Positions 1 to 7,153 of a stretch of DNA of 64,000 bases are shown here, piece by piece. A model generated the notes under the pieces. That model was not told the DNA's origin. It worked only from the letters and a program-made list of their open reading frames with translations, and did not search any database. The stretch comes from Streptomyces genisteinicus (GTDB lineage Bacteria > Actinomycetota > Actinomycetes > Streptomycetales > Streptomycetaceae): positions 1,839,501 to 1,903,500 of the forward strand of contig NZ_CP060825.1 in assembly GCF_014489615.1 (NCBI RefSeq), read 5' to 3'. The stretch's first letter is position 1, and every line of letters starts with the position of its first letter. The position numbers and the translations under genes were made by a program.

Positions 1-739
1 ACAGCTTGTGCCCGGAGAAGGCGACCCAGTCGACGTCCAGCTCCTCGACGGAGACCGGGTGGTGGGGCGCGAGCTGGGCGGCGTCGAGGACGATCCGGGC
101 GCCGTGGGCGTGCGCCGCGGCGGCGAGCTCCCGCACCGGCCACAGCTCCCCGGTCACGTTGGAGGCGCCGGTGACGCACACCAGGGCGGGACCGTACGGG
201 TCCCGGCCGGCGAGCGCCCGCTCCAGGGTGTGCACCGCCTCTGCCGGGGTGCGGGGGGCGTCGAGGTAGGTGACGCGGGCGTCGCTCCAGGGCAGCAGCG
301 AGGCGTGGTGCTCGGTCTCGAAGACGAAGACCTCGCACCCGGCGGGCAGCGCGGCCGCGAGCAGGTTGAGGGAGTCGGTGGTGGAGCGGGTGAAGACGAC
401 CTGGTCGCCGTCGCGGCAGCCGAGGAACTCGTGGACCGTGCGGCGGCTGTTCTCGAACAGGTCGGTGGACAGCTGCGACAGATAGCCGGCGCCCCGGTGG
501 ACGCTGCCGTAGTAGGGGGCGTACGCGGCGACGTCGTCCCACACCCGCTGGAGGGCGGGGGCGCTGGCGGCGTAGTCGAGGGCGGCGTACGTGACCTCGC
601 CGCCGGTCACCAGCGGGACGGTGACGTCGCGGCCGAGCACGGGCAGCGGGGCGGCGCAGCAGGGGTCGGCGTCGGTCGCGGCGGCGGCCGGAGCGGGGAC
701 GGCGGTGGAGGTGGCGACGGCGTCAGGGCGCACGGACAT
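1..739 (-). CDS. Class V aminotransferase / cysteine desulfurase-like protein (3' end beyond the window)
   Basis: The minus strand from ATG at 739 gives an open frame (MSVRPDAVA...) that leaves the window after 246 codons. It carries class V PLP-fold features: TRSTTDSLNLL (phosphate-binding loop), TEHHASLLPW, VCVTGASNVTGELWP, IVLDAAQLAPH (cofactor-binding Asp) and SGHKLY at the edge, whose Lys (residue 245) should form the Schiff base. The family covers cysteine desulfurases, selenocysteine lyases and related C-S enzymes. The N-terminus has a low-complexity Ala/Pro stretch and a CC pair near residue 27. The SAM-IV riboswitch upstream argues for a role in methionine, SAM or cysteine metabolism. 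The exact substrate cannot be read because the C-terminal half is missing. Confidence 0.88.
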   Translation of the reverse strand, partial: MSVRPDAVATSTAVPAPAAAATDADPCCAAPLPVLGRDVTVPLVTGGEVTYAALDYAASAPALQRVWDDVAAYAPYYGSVHRGAGYLSQLSTDLFENSRRTVHEFLGCRDGDQVVFTRSTTDSLNLLAAALPAGCEVFVFETEHHASLLPWSDARVTYLDAPRTPAEAVHTLERALAGRDPYGPALVCVTGASNVTGELWPVRELAAAAHAHGARIVLDAAQLAPHHPVSVEELDVDWVAFSGHKL

Positions 740-901
740 GGCGGTAACTCCCGGCGGAGAAGGGCGAATCGGCTTCTGCTCACCCGTGAAAGGGGTACGG
801 GTGTGTTGCCTCGACGCACGGACGACCCGTACGGAGGGTGGAGAAGGGGCGGTGACGCCCTAGCGCATTCGCTTGCTCACGGGACAGCTCCTCGAGGACC
901 A

Positions 902-926
902 GGACCCCAGAGCCGTGAAGGGGTCC
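902..926 (-). promoter_or_regulatory. Candidate riboswitch expression-platform hairpin
   Basis: On the minus strand GGACCCC and GGGGTCC form a 7-bp stem around an 11-nt loop. The 5' arm shares bases with the 3' end of the SAM-IV aptamer, so folding of the hairpin and of the aptamer's 3' pseudoknot strand may exclude each other. There is no U-tract, so any control need not be intrinsic termination. The overlap is read directly; the regulatory role is inferred. Confidence 0.45.
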
Positions 927-1039
927 GCGCTTGCCGCAGACCTCGCTGCCTGCGGCCTGGTCTTCACCCGGGGCACCCCGCCACGGACGGAGGGTTGCCG
1001 GACAGCGGGCCGGGGCCGTAATCGCTGTCACTCATGACC
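921..1039 (-). promoter_or_regulatory. SAM-IV riboswitch aptamer
   Basis: On the minus strand the segment starts GGTCATGAGTGACAGC, continues with CCGGCAACCCTCC, then GGGGTGCCCCGGGTGA and GACCAGG, and ends with GCAAGCGCGGACC. These blocks, in this order, match the actinobacterial SAM-IV consensus as I remember it (P1 strands GGTCAT and GACC, P2 and P3 core, and 3' pseudoknot GCAAGCGCGG). SAM-IV aptamers bind S-adenosylmethionine and normally reduce expression of sulfur-metabolism genes. The downstream gene is the class V aminotransferase. Confidence 0.93.
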
Positions 1040-1076
1040 TTGGGAAGCATCCTGCCACATGTCTCGCAGGGTGCAA

Positions 1077-1105
1077 GGGTGCGGTCCGCATCGTGGACCG
1101 CACCC
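1077..1105 (-). terminator. Terminator after trpD
   Basis: An 11-bp perfect inverted repeat (GGGTGCGGTCC / GGACCGCACCC, 7-nt loop) lies 9 bp past the trpD stop codon. No U-run follows, as is common in Streptomyces. It separates trpD from the riboswitch-controlled gene downstream. Confidence 0.75.
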
Positions 1106-1113
1106 CTGCCCTG

Positions 1114-2178
1114 TCAGGCGTTGCTCGCGGCGACCCAGCGCTCCAGCGCCGCCCGCGCCGCGCCCGAGTCGATGGACCGGGCCGCCCGCTCCACCCCGGC
1201 GGCCAGCCGCTCCTCGAGGGCGGCTCCGGACGGCTCCAGCGCGGCCAGGGCGGCGGCGGAGTTCAGCAGGACGGCGTCGCGCACCGGGCCCTGCTCGCCG
1301 GCGAGGAGCCGGCGCGCCACGTCCGCGTTGTAGGAGGCGTCGGCGCCGCGCAGGGCCTCGACCGGCACCAGGCCGATGCCGATGTCCCTGGGGTCGAAGG
1401 TCTGCTCGCGCACGGTGCCGTCCTGGACCACCCACACCCGGGAGGTGGCCGTCGTCGTCAGCTCGTCGAGTCCGTCGTCGCCGCGGAAGACCAGTGCGGA
1501 GGAGCCCCGTTCGGCGAGGACGCCCGCGACGATCCCGGCGACCCTGGTGTCGGCGACGCCGGTGGCCTGCGCCGTGACCCGGGCGGGGTTGGTGAGCGGT
1601 CCGAGGTAGTTGAAGACGGTGCGGATGCCGAGTTCCCTGCGGGCCACGGCGGCGTGCCGCAGCGCGGGGTGGAACTTGACCGCGAAGCAGAAGGTGATGC
1701 CCGCCTCGGTGGCCACCTCGGCGACCCGCCGGGGGCTCAGCTCCAGGTTGACGCCCAGCTTCTCCAGCACGTCGGAGGAGCCGCTGGCGGAGGAGGCCGC
1801 GCGGTTTCCGTGCTTGACGACCCTGGTGCCGGTGCCCGCCACGACGACGGCGGACATGGTGGAGATGTTCACCGTCCGGGCGCCGTCGCCGCCGGTGCCG
1901 ACGATGTCGACGCTGGGGCCGGGCACCTCGATCAGATTGGCGTGCTCGTACATCGTGCGGACCAGGCCGGAGATCTCCTCCACGGTCTCGCCCTTGGCCC
2001 GCAGCGCGGTCACGAAACCGGCGATCTGCGCGTGGGTGGCCTCGCCGCTGAGGATGCGGTCCATGGCCCAGGCGGTCGCGTCCGCGCCGAGGTCGCGGTT
2101 GTCGAGCAGGGCGTTCAGCACGGTGGGCCAGGAGTGGGCCGCCACGCTGTCGCCGCCGACCGGGGTCACAACGTTCAT
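1114..2178 (-). CDS. trpD: Anthranilate phosphoribosyltransferase TrpD
   Basis: The 354-aa protein transfers phosphoribose from PRPP to anthranilate, the second dedicated step of tryptophan synthesis. The glycine-rich PRPP loop [14 protein letters not shown] is visible, followed by KHGNRAASS, a conserved substrate-site segment, and [11 protein letters not shown]. Length is normal for the family. The ATG start is preceded by AGGAGCG at suitable spacing. It is monocistronic here, flanked by terminators, and sits beside the qcr genes as it does in M. tuberculosis (Rv2192c next to ctaE-qcrCAB). No trp attenuator or other trp genes are in the window. Streptomyces often carry a second trpD elsewhere, so it may not be the only copy. 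Confidence 0.95.
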   Translation of the reverse strand: MNVVTPVGGDSVAAHSWPTVLNALLDNRDLGADATAWAMDRILSGEATHAQIAGFVTALRAKGETVEEISGLVRTMYEHANLIEVPGPSVDIVGTGGDGARTVNISTMSAVVVAGTGTRVVKHGNRAASSASGSSDVLEKLGVNLELSPRRVAEVATEAGITFCFAVKFHPALRHAAVARRELGIRTVFNYLGPLTNPARVTAQATGVADTRVAGIVAGVLAERGSSALVFRGDDGLDELTTTATSRVWVVQDGTVREQTFDPRDIGIGLVPVEALRGADASYNADVARRLLAGEQGPVRDAVLLNSAAALAALEPSGAALEERLAAGVERAARSIDSGAARAALERWVAASNA

Positions 2179-2246
2179 GGTCCGCTCCTGGGTCCACAGC
2201 TACGAACAGGATGCCCTCCACCCTATCGACCCCCGCCCACGCCGAA

Positions 2247-2275
2247 GGGCCCCGTCCAGCGGATGGACGGGGCCC
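2247..2275 (-). terminator. Terminator after qcrB
   Basis: The arms GGGCCCCGTCCA and TGGACGGGGCCC pair perfectly over 12 bp with a 5-nt loop, about 40 bp past the qcrB stop. It ends the qcrCAB transcript. Confidence 0.8.
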
Positions 2276-2316
2276 TCGGTGCCCCTGAGGGCTGTGGCGA
2301 CTCTCAGGTCAGGTGA

Positions 2317-3942
2317 TCAGTGGTGGCCGTGGCCGCTGGTGATCTCCTTGTACTCGTCGGCGGTGGGCTTGGCGATCTGGTTGTCGCCTCCGAAGTAGGA
2401 CTTGCTGAGCTTGACGCGCAGCTTCTCCATGGCGCCGACCTTGCGCTTCACACCGTTCTCGTCGACCGTGGGGCCGATCTCCGCGGGCTTGTACTGCTCG
2501 TGGGCGGTCAGCTTGTAGCGGTCGCCCGGCGAGAGCGGCTCGTGGATCTCGACGAACTCGCCGTGCGGCAGGCGCTTGATGATGCCGGACTCGCGTCCGT
2601 GCAGCACCTTCTCCTTGTCGCGGCGCTGGAGCCCCATGCAGATCCGCTTCGTGATGACGAACGCGAGGACGGGTCCGACGAAGTACGTGATCCGCACGAA
2701 CCAGGTGATCGCGTTGATCGACATGTGGAAGTGCGTCGCGAAGATGTCGTTTCCGCCGCCGAGCAGCATGATCACGTAGCCGACGACCCAGGCGACACCG
2801 AAGGCGGTGCGCGTCGGGGCGTTGCGCGGGCGGTCCAGGATGTGGTGCTCGCGCTTGTCGCCGGTGATCCAGGACTCGATGAACGGGTACATCGCGATGG
2901 CCCCGAGGACCACACCGAAGATCACCAGCGGGATGAACACGCCCAGGACCAGCGTGTGGCCCCACAGGTTGATCTCCCAGCCCGGCATCACACGGATCAG
3001 GCCCTCGGCGAAGCCCATGTACCAGTCGGGCTGCGCGCCGGTGGACACCTGGTCCGGCCGGTAGGGGCCGAGCGCCCAGATCGGGTTGATCGTGAACAGC
3101 GCGGAGATGATCGCGATGACACCGAAGACCAGGAAGAAGAAGCCTCCGGCCTTGGCCATGTAGACCGGCAGCAGCGGCATGCCGACGACGTTCTTGTTGG
3201 TCTTGCCGGGACCCGCGAACTGCGTGTGCTTGTGGTAGAAGACCAGGATCAGGTGGGCCACCACGAGGCCGAGCATGATGCCCGGCAGCAGCAGGATGTG
3301 GATCGAGTAGAACCGGGCGATGATGTCGTGGCCCGGGAACTCCCCGCCGAACAGGAACATCGAGATGTAGGTGCCGACGATCGGCACCGACAGGATCGCG
3401 CCCTGCGTGAAGCGGACACCGGTGCCGGAGAGCAGGTCGTCCGGGAGCGAGTAGCCGGTGAAACCGGTGAACATGCCGAGGACGAACAGCAGGAAGCCGA
3501 ACAGCCAGTTGATCTCACGCGGCTTGCGGAACGCGCCGGTGAAGAAGACGCGCATCATGTGCACGAACATGCCGGCGAGGAAGATCAGCGCGGCCCAGTG
3601 GTGGATCTGCCGGATGAGCAGACCACCGCGGACGTCGAAGCTGATGTCCAGCGTCGAGGCGTACGCCTCGGTCATCCGGATGCCCTGCATCGGCACGTAC
3701 GAGCCGTGGTACTCGATCTCGTTCATGCTCGGGTGGAAGAACAGCGTCAGGTACACACCCGTGAGGATGATGATGATGAAGCTGTAGAGGCAGATCTCGC
3801 CCAGCATGAAGGACCAGTGGTCCGGGAAGATCTTGCGCATGTTGGCCTTGGCCAGGGAGTAGATCCCGAGCCGGCCGTCGGCCCAGTCGGCGACCTTCTC
3901 GCCGGCCGGTGCCTTCTTCTTGGTGTCTGTCGCAGTGCTCAT
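2317..3942 (-). CDS. qcrB: Cytochrome bc1 complex, cytochrome b subunit QcrB
   Basis: The 541-aa cytochrome b carries the two b hemes and the quinol sites of the menaquinol:cytochrome c oxidoreductase. Seen in the sequence: paired heme-ligand histidines in helix regions RQIHHWAAL...GMFVHMM and FYSIHILLLPG...VVAHL, and PDWY, the actinobacterial form of the Qo-site PEWY motif. About eight or nine hydrophobic helices are followed by a long hydrophilic C-terminal extension of about 120 aa ending GHGHH, typical of actinobacteria. The ATG overlaps the qcrA stop (ATGA, 3939-3942), so translation is probably coupled. The order is qcrC-qcrA-qcrB. In actinobacteria this complex forms a supercomplex with the aa3 oxidase encoded nearby. 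Confidence 0.97.
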   Translation of the reverse strand: MSTATDTKKKAPAGEKVADWADGRLGIYSLAKANMRKIFPDHWSFMLGEICLYSFIIIILTGVYLTLFFHPSMNEIEYHGSYVPMQGIRMTEAYASTLDISFDVRGGLLIRQIHHWAALIFLAGMFVHMMRVFFTGAFRKPREINWLFGFLLFVLGMFTGFTGYSLPDDLLSGTGVRFTQGAILSVPIVGTYISMFLFGGEFPGHDIIARFYSIHILLLPGIMLGLVVAHLILVFYHKHTQFAGPGKTNKNVVGMPLLPVYMAKAGGFFFLVFGVIAIISALFTINPIWALGPYRPDQVSTGAQPDWYMGFAEGLIRVMPGWEINLWGHTLVLGVFIPLVIFGVVLGAIAMYPFIESWITGDKREHHILDRPRNAPTRTAFGVAWVVGYVIMLLGGGNDIFATHFHMSINAITWFVRITYFVGPVLAFVITKRICMGLQRRDKEKVLHGRESGIIKRLPHGEFVEIHEPLSPGDRYKLTAHEQYKPAEIGPTVDENGVKRKVGAMEKLRVKLSKSYFGGDNQIAKPTADEYKEITSGHGHH

Positions 3943-5015
3943 CCGCGCTCCCAGAAGGCAGGACCGACGGGCTCTTCGAAGTCGCCGAGCGCCTCGAGGT
4001 TGCCCTCGGCGTTCACGCCGATCCGCAACTGCGGAAGGGGGTGACCGGCCGGACCGAAGATGACGCGGGCGCCGTCGGAGAGGTCGAAGGTGGACTGGTG
4101 GCACGGGCAGAGGACGTGGTGCGTCTGCTGCTCGTACAGGCTGATCGGGCAGCCGACGTGGGTGCAGATCTTCGAGTACGCGACGATGCCGTCGACGGAC
4201 CACTCGAGCTCGCGCTTGTCCTTGATCTCCTCCGGCTGGATCCGGACGATCATCACGGCGGCCTTGGCGATCTCGTTGTTGAAGTCGTGGTTGCTCTCCT
4301 CCAGGCCCTCGGGCTTGACGAAGGTGAGCGAACCGACGACGACGTCCTCGGGACGCAGCGGCTCGTTGGTGTTCATGTTGATGAGCAGCTTGCCCTTGGC
4401 CCACAGCGTCTTGCGGAGCTTGTCCTCGGGCAGCGGGCCCAGCTCGCGCAGCAGCACCACGCCGGAGAGCGGCACCATGGCCAGCGCGCCGAACATGGTG
4501 TTGCGGATCAGCTTGCGGCGGCCGATGGCCGACTCACGCGCACCGTCCGCGAAGTCCGCCAGCACCTTGGCCTTGACCTCGGGGGCGGCCTCGATCGGGT
4601 GACGGTCGTCCGCCACCTCGACGTCGGACATCAGCGTGCGCGCCCAGTGGACGGCGCCGGCGCCGATGAGGAAGAGCGCCAGTCCCAGCGTCAGACCCAG
4701 CGACAGGTTCAGCGCGCTGACGTGGCCGATCGGCCAGACGTAGACGATCTTGTCGATGGGGAAGATCACGAACGAGGCGATGAAGCCGATCGTGGCCAGC
4801 ATCGACAGCGTGAACATCAGGGCGACGGAGCGCTCGGAGCGCTTGGCCGCCCGCTCGTCGATGTCCTGGATGCGCGGCTTGTGGGCCGGCAGTCCCGGAT
4901 CGGCGAAGGGGTCCTCGTCATGCTGGACGACGGCGGTGCCCCCGCCGTGTGCCGCGGCGTGCGCGGTGCCCTGCTCTGCCGGCAGGTTCTCTTCTGAATT
5001 CTCTTGGCTACTCAT
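3939..5015 (-). CDS. qcrA: Cytochrome bc1 complex, Rieske iron-sulfur subunit QcrA
   Basis: The 358-aa Rieske protein passes electrons from quinol at QcrB to the QcrC hemes. The [2Fe-2S] ligands are in CTHVGC and CPCHQS (Cys and His from each), followed by FGPAGHPLPQL. Three transmembrane helices are visible (around residues 65-85, 100-120 and 180-200), the actinobacterial three-helix form rather than the single anchor of mitochondria. The N-terminal ~60 residues are charged and cytoplasmic. It overlaps qcrC and qcrB by four bases on each side (ATGA). Confidence 0.97.
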   Translation of the reverse strand: MSSQENSEENLPAEQGTAHAAAHGGGTAVVQHDEDPFADPGLPAHKPRIQDIDERAAKRSERSVALMFTLSMLATIGFIASFVIFPIDKIVYVWPIGHVSALNLSLGLTLGLALFLIGAGAVHWARTLMSDVEVADDRHPIEAAPEVKAKVLADFADGARESAIGRRKLIRNTMFGALAMVPLSGVVLLRELGPLPEDKLRKTLWAKGKLLINMNTNEPLRPEDVVVGSLTFVKPEGLEESNHDFNNEIAKAAVMIVRIQPEEIKDKRELEWSVDGIVAYSKICTHVGCPISLYEQQTHHVLCPCHQSTFDLSDGARVIFGPAGHPLPQLRIGVNAEGNLEALGDFEEPVGPAFWERG

Positions 5016-5821
5016 GACTTCTTGGCCTTAGCGGTGTGGGCCGCGACCCAGACGGCAACAGCGATCAGGGAGCCCAGACCGAAGACCCAGCCGAACAGGC
5101 CCTCGGCCACCGGACCGAGACCGCCGAGCGCGAAGCCGCCCGGGGAAGGCGTGTCGTCGCTGTTGACGGCCTTGACGTAGGCGATGATGTCGCGCTTCTC
5201 CTGCTCGGGCATGATCCCGTCGGGGAAGGACGGCATGTTCTGCGGGCCCGTCTGCATGGCCTCGTACAGATGCTTCGGGCTGACGCCGTTCAGGTCGGGG
5301 GCGTACTTGCCCTCGGTCAGCGCGCCGCCCTTGCCGGTGAAGTTGTGGCACTGGGCGCAGTTGGTGCGGAACAGCTCGCCACCGTTGGCGATGTCCGCAT
5401 CGGCCGGGTCGAACTGCTCCTTCGTCGGAGTGATCGGACCGGCTCCGAGAGAGGCGACGTACGCCGCGAGCTGGTCGATCTCCTTCTGGGTGTAGATGTT
5501 CGGCTTCTTCGGCACCTGGGCGCCGGGCTGCTGGGCGGGCATACGGCCGGTGCCGACCTGGAAGTCGACCGCGGCCGAGCCGACGCCGACCAGGGACGGG
5601 CCGTCGGAGGTGCCCTGACCGCCGGTTCCGTGGCAGCTGGCGCAGCCGACGGTGTAGAGCTTCTGGCCCTCCTTGATGGCGAGGGACTGGGCGGTTTCAT
5701 CGGCCTGCGCCTTGTCCGCGGGTGCGAACGCGGCGTACAGCCCCCCAGTGGCCGCCAGCGCGAGGAGTAGGACGACGACCGCCGCCAGCGGATGGCGTCG
5801 TCGTGCGGAGAGCTTTTTCAC
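5012..5821 (-). CDS. qcrC: Cytochrome bc1 complex, diheme cytochrome c subunit QcrC
   Basis: The 269-aa membrane-anchored diheme cytochrome cc replaces soluble cytochrome c in actinobacteria and links the bc1 complex directly to the aa3 oxidase. Two heme-binding motifs, CASCH (residue ~60) and CAQCH (~160), lie in two similar cytochrome c domains. There is an N-terminal signal-anchor (AAVVVLLLALAATGGLYAAF) and a C-terminal helix (WVFGLGSLIAVAVWVAAHTAKAKKS). Axial Met candidates are GRMPAQ and the Met of NMPSFPDGIM. The start is GTG (5819-5821). It is the first gene of qcrCAB and follows ctaE after a 90-bp gap holding a hairpin. Confidence 0.97.
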   Translation of the reverse strand: MKKLSARRRHPLAAVVVLLLALAATGGLYAAFAPADKAQADETAQSLAIKEGQKLYTVGCASCHGTGGQGTSDGPSLVGVGSAAVDFQVGTGRMPAQQPGAQVPKKPNIYTQKEIDQLAAYVASLGAGPITPTKEQFDPADADIANGGELFRTNCAQCHNFTGKGGALTEGKYAPDLNGVSPKHLYEAMQTGPQNMPSFPDGIMPEQEKRDIIAYVKAVNSDDTPSPGGFALGGLGPVAEGLFGWVFGLGSLIAVAVWVAAHTAKAKKS

Positions 5822-5879
5822 GGATTACCCCGGTGTCAGGATCTTCTGCGTCGATGCTTCTGGACTGTGTCTGCTTCAG

Positions 5880-5903
5880 GCGGCCCGTCTTCGGGACGGC
5901 CGC
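5880..5903 (-). terminator. Hairpin between ctaE and qcrC (possible attenuator)
   Basis: GCGGC(C)CGTC pairs with GACGGCCGC, giving a 9-bp stem with one bulge and a UUCGG-like loop, directly after the ctaE stop. It could set different expression levels for ctaE and qcrCAB or stabilise the upstream mRNA. It has no U-tract. Confidence 0.4.
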
Positions 5904-5911
5904 CGCGCCGG

Positions 5912-6532
5912 TTACTTGATCATGTAGATCGTGGCGAAGAGGCCGATCCAGACGACATCGACGAAGTGCCAGTAGTAGGACACGACGATGGCGGCGGTTG
6001 CCTGCTCGTGGGTGAATCTCCTGGCCGCGTACGTCCTGCCGAGTACCAGCAGGAAGGCGATGAGACCGCCTGTCACGTGCAGACCGTGGAAGCCGGTGGT
6101 CAGGTAGAACACGGAGCCGTACGGGTCGGACGAGAGGGAGAGCCCCTCGTGCTTGACCAGCTCGGTGTACTCGAAGACCTGGCCTCCGATGAAGATCGCA
6201 CCCATCACGAACGTGATGATGAACCACGTGCGGAGCTTCTTCACGTCGCCCCGCTCGGCGGCGAAGACGCCGAGCTGGCAGGTGAGGGAAGAGAGCACCA
6301 GGATCGTGGTGTTGGTCGCCGAGAACGGGAAGTTCAGCGAGTCCGCCTTCTCCGTCCAGAACTCGGCACCCGTCACCGATCGCAGGGTGAAGTACATCGC
6401 GAAGAGGGCCGCGAAGAACATCAGCTCGGAACTCAACCAGATGATGGTTCCGACGCTGGTGAGGTTCGGTCGATTGACCGACGGGTGCGCGTGCCCGGTT
6501 TCTACTGTCGTTGCTGTCGCCACGACCGACAT
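5912..6532 (-). CDS. ctaE: Cytochrome c oxidase subunit III CtaE
   Basis: The 206-aa subunit III is a five-helix membrane protein of the aa3 oxidase. Family features include [26 protein letters not shown] and [15 protein letters not shown] near the C-terminus. The short actinobacterial form lacks the two N-terminal helices of mitochondrial subunit III. The annotated ATG (6530-6532) lies inside a perfect palindrome (6523-6543). A GTG three codons later (6521-6523) would also be possible if a CATAAT box there drives a leaderless transcript. It is the first gene of a ctaE-qcrCAB unit. Confidence 0.96.
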   Translation of the reverse strand: MSVVATATTVETGHAHPSVNRPNLTSVGTIIWLSSELMFFAALFAMYFTLRSVTGAEFWTEKADSLNFPFSATNTTILVLSSLTCQLGVFAAERGDVKKLRTWFIITFVMGAIFIGGQVFEYTELVKHEGLSLSSDPYGSVFYLTTGFHGLHVTGGLIAFLLVLGRTYAARRFTHEQATAAIVVSYYWHFVDVVWIGLFATIYMIK

Positions 6533-6543
6533 TATGTCGGTCG
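6523..6543. promoter_or_regulatory. Perfect palindrome over the ctaE start codon (candidate operator)
   Basis: The arms CGACCGACAT and ATGTCGGTCG are exact reverse complements around one central T. The element covers the ctaE ATG. A dimeric repressor could bind here, or the RNA could form a start-site hairpin. I do not recognise the motif. Confidence 0.55.
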
Positions 6544-6659
6544 CTTATCCCGCCCTCACTCCGGGGGGTGCCGTTCGGTGTGTTGGTGCCCCCGTGCTGC
6601 CCCCCACCGGGAACGCGAGCGGCCCCGATCGGCCCATCGAAGAGGTGAGCGAACCGGTG

Positions 6660-6686
6660 TTGACACGCAGTCGGGAGGAGTAGCAT
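6660..6686 (+). promoter_or_regulatory. Putative promoter of the receiver-like gene
   Basis: TTGACA at 6660-6665 is a perfect -35 hexamer. TAGCAT at 6681-6686 could be the -10, but the 15-bp spacer is short. The gene starts 39 bp further on. Confidence 0.45.
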
Positions 6687-6724
6687 CCGCGGCACAAGCC
6701 CTGTTCGTACGAGGCGGAGGAACC

Positions 6725-7126
6725 ATGCAGTCGAGCGCCACGGTCCTGGTCTACAGCGACGACGCGAACACCCGCGAGCAGGTGCGGCTGGCGGCGGGAC
6801 GCAGGCCGGCGGCGGACGTCCCGCCGGTGACGTTCGTCGAGTGCGCGACGCTTCCCGCCGTGCTGGCGGCCCTGGACGCCGGCGGCGTCGACGTGTGCGT
6901 GCTGGACGGGGAGACGGTCCCCGCGGGCGGTATGGGCGTGTGCCGGCAGATCAAGGACGAGATCTTCGACTGCCCGCCCGTGCTGCTGCTGATGGGCCGG
7001 CCCCAGGACGCCTGGCTGGCCACCTGGAGCCGCGCGGAGGCGGCGGTGACCCTTCCGGTGGACCCGGTGGAGTTCCCCGAGGCCCTGGCGGCCCTGCTGC
7101 GCGACAGGCTCTCCCTGGACGCCTGA
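6725..7126 (+). CDS. Stand-alone receiver-like protein (degenerate response regulator)
   Basis: The 133-aa protein has a CheY-like receiver fold with no output domain. It begins with the acidic pair in VYSDDANT. VCVLDGE (Asp near residue 58) fits the phosphorylation site on beta 3. The conserved Lys-Pro of beta 5 is replaced by Leu-Pro (AAVTLPVDP), so the usual phospho-switch geometry is incomplete. The start is ATG with GGAGG at good spacing. It is divergent from ctaE and convergent with the transpeptidase gene. It may be a protein-protein adaptor rather than a classical regulator. No kinase is adjacent. Confidence 0.75.
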   Translation: MQSSATVLVYSDDANTREQVRLAAGRRPAADVPPVTFVECATLPAVLAALDAGGVDVCVLDGETVPAGGMGVCRQIKDEIFDCPPVLLLMGRPQDAWLATWSRAEAAVTLPVDPVEFPEALAALLRDRLSLDA

Positions 7127-7144
7127 GGGGTCCGGGAGAGCCTG
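7105..7144. terminator. Bidirectional terminator overlapping the receiver gene's 3' end
   Basis: CAGGCTCTCCC pairs with GGGAGAGCCTG, with an inner GGAC/GTCC extension, between two convergent genes. The 5' arm lies within the last codons of the receiver gene. Confidence 0.75.
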
Positions 7145-7153
7145 CCGGAAGGG

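Larger units (their letters stand above)
740..1113. other. Non-coding leader region between the aminotransferase and trpD
   Basis: This 374-bp gap has no convincing gene. From right to left it holds the trpD terminator (1077-1105), the SAM-IV riboswitch (921-1039), a hairpin overlapping its 3' end (902-926) and about 160 nt of further leader. The leader includes a small GC stem (GGGCG/CGCCC) around 846-861, just before the aminotransferase start. Short frames here are on the opposite strand or overlap the RNA. Confidence 0.7.

Noticed and set aside
8..1031. Open frames over the left-edge region on the plus strand and a minus-strand frame at 780-1031
   Set aside because: They oppose the recognisable aminotransferase or run through the riboswitch, and their composition is typical of shadow frames.
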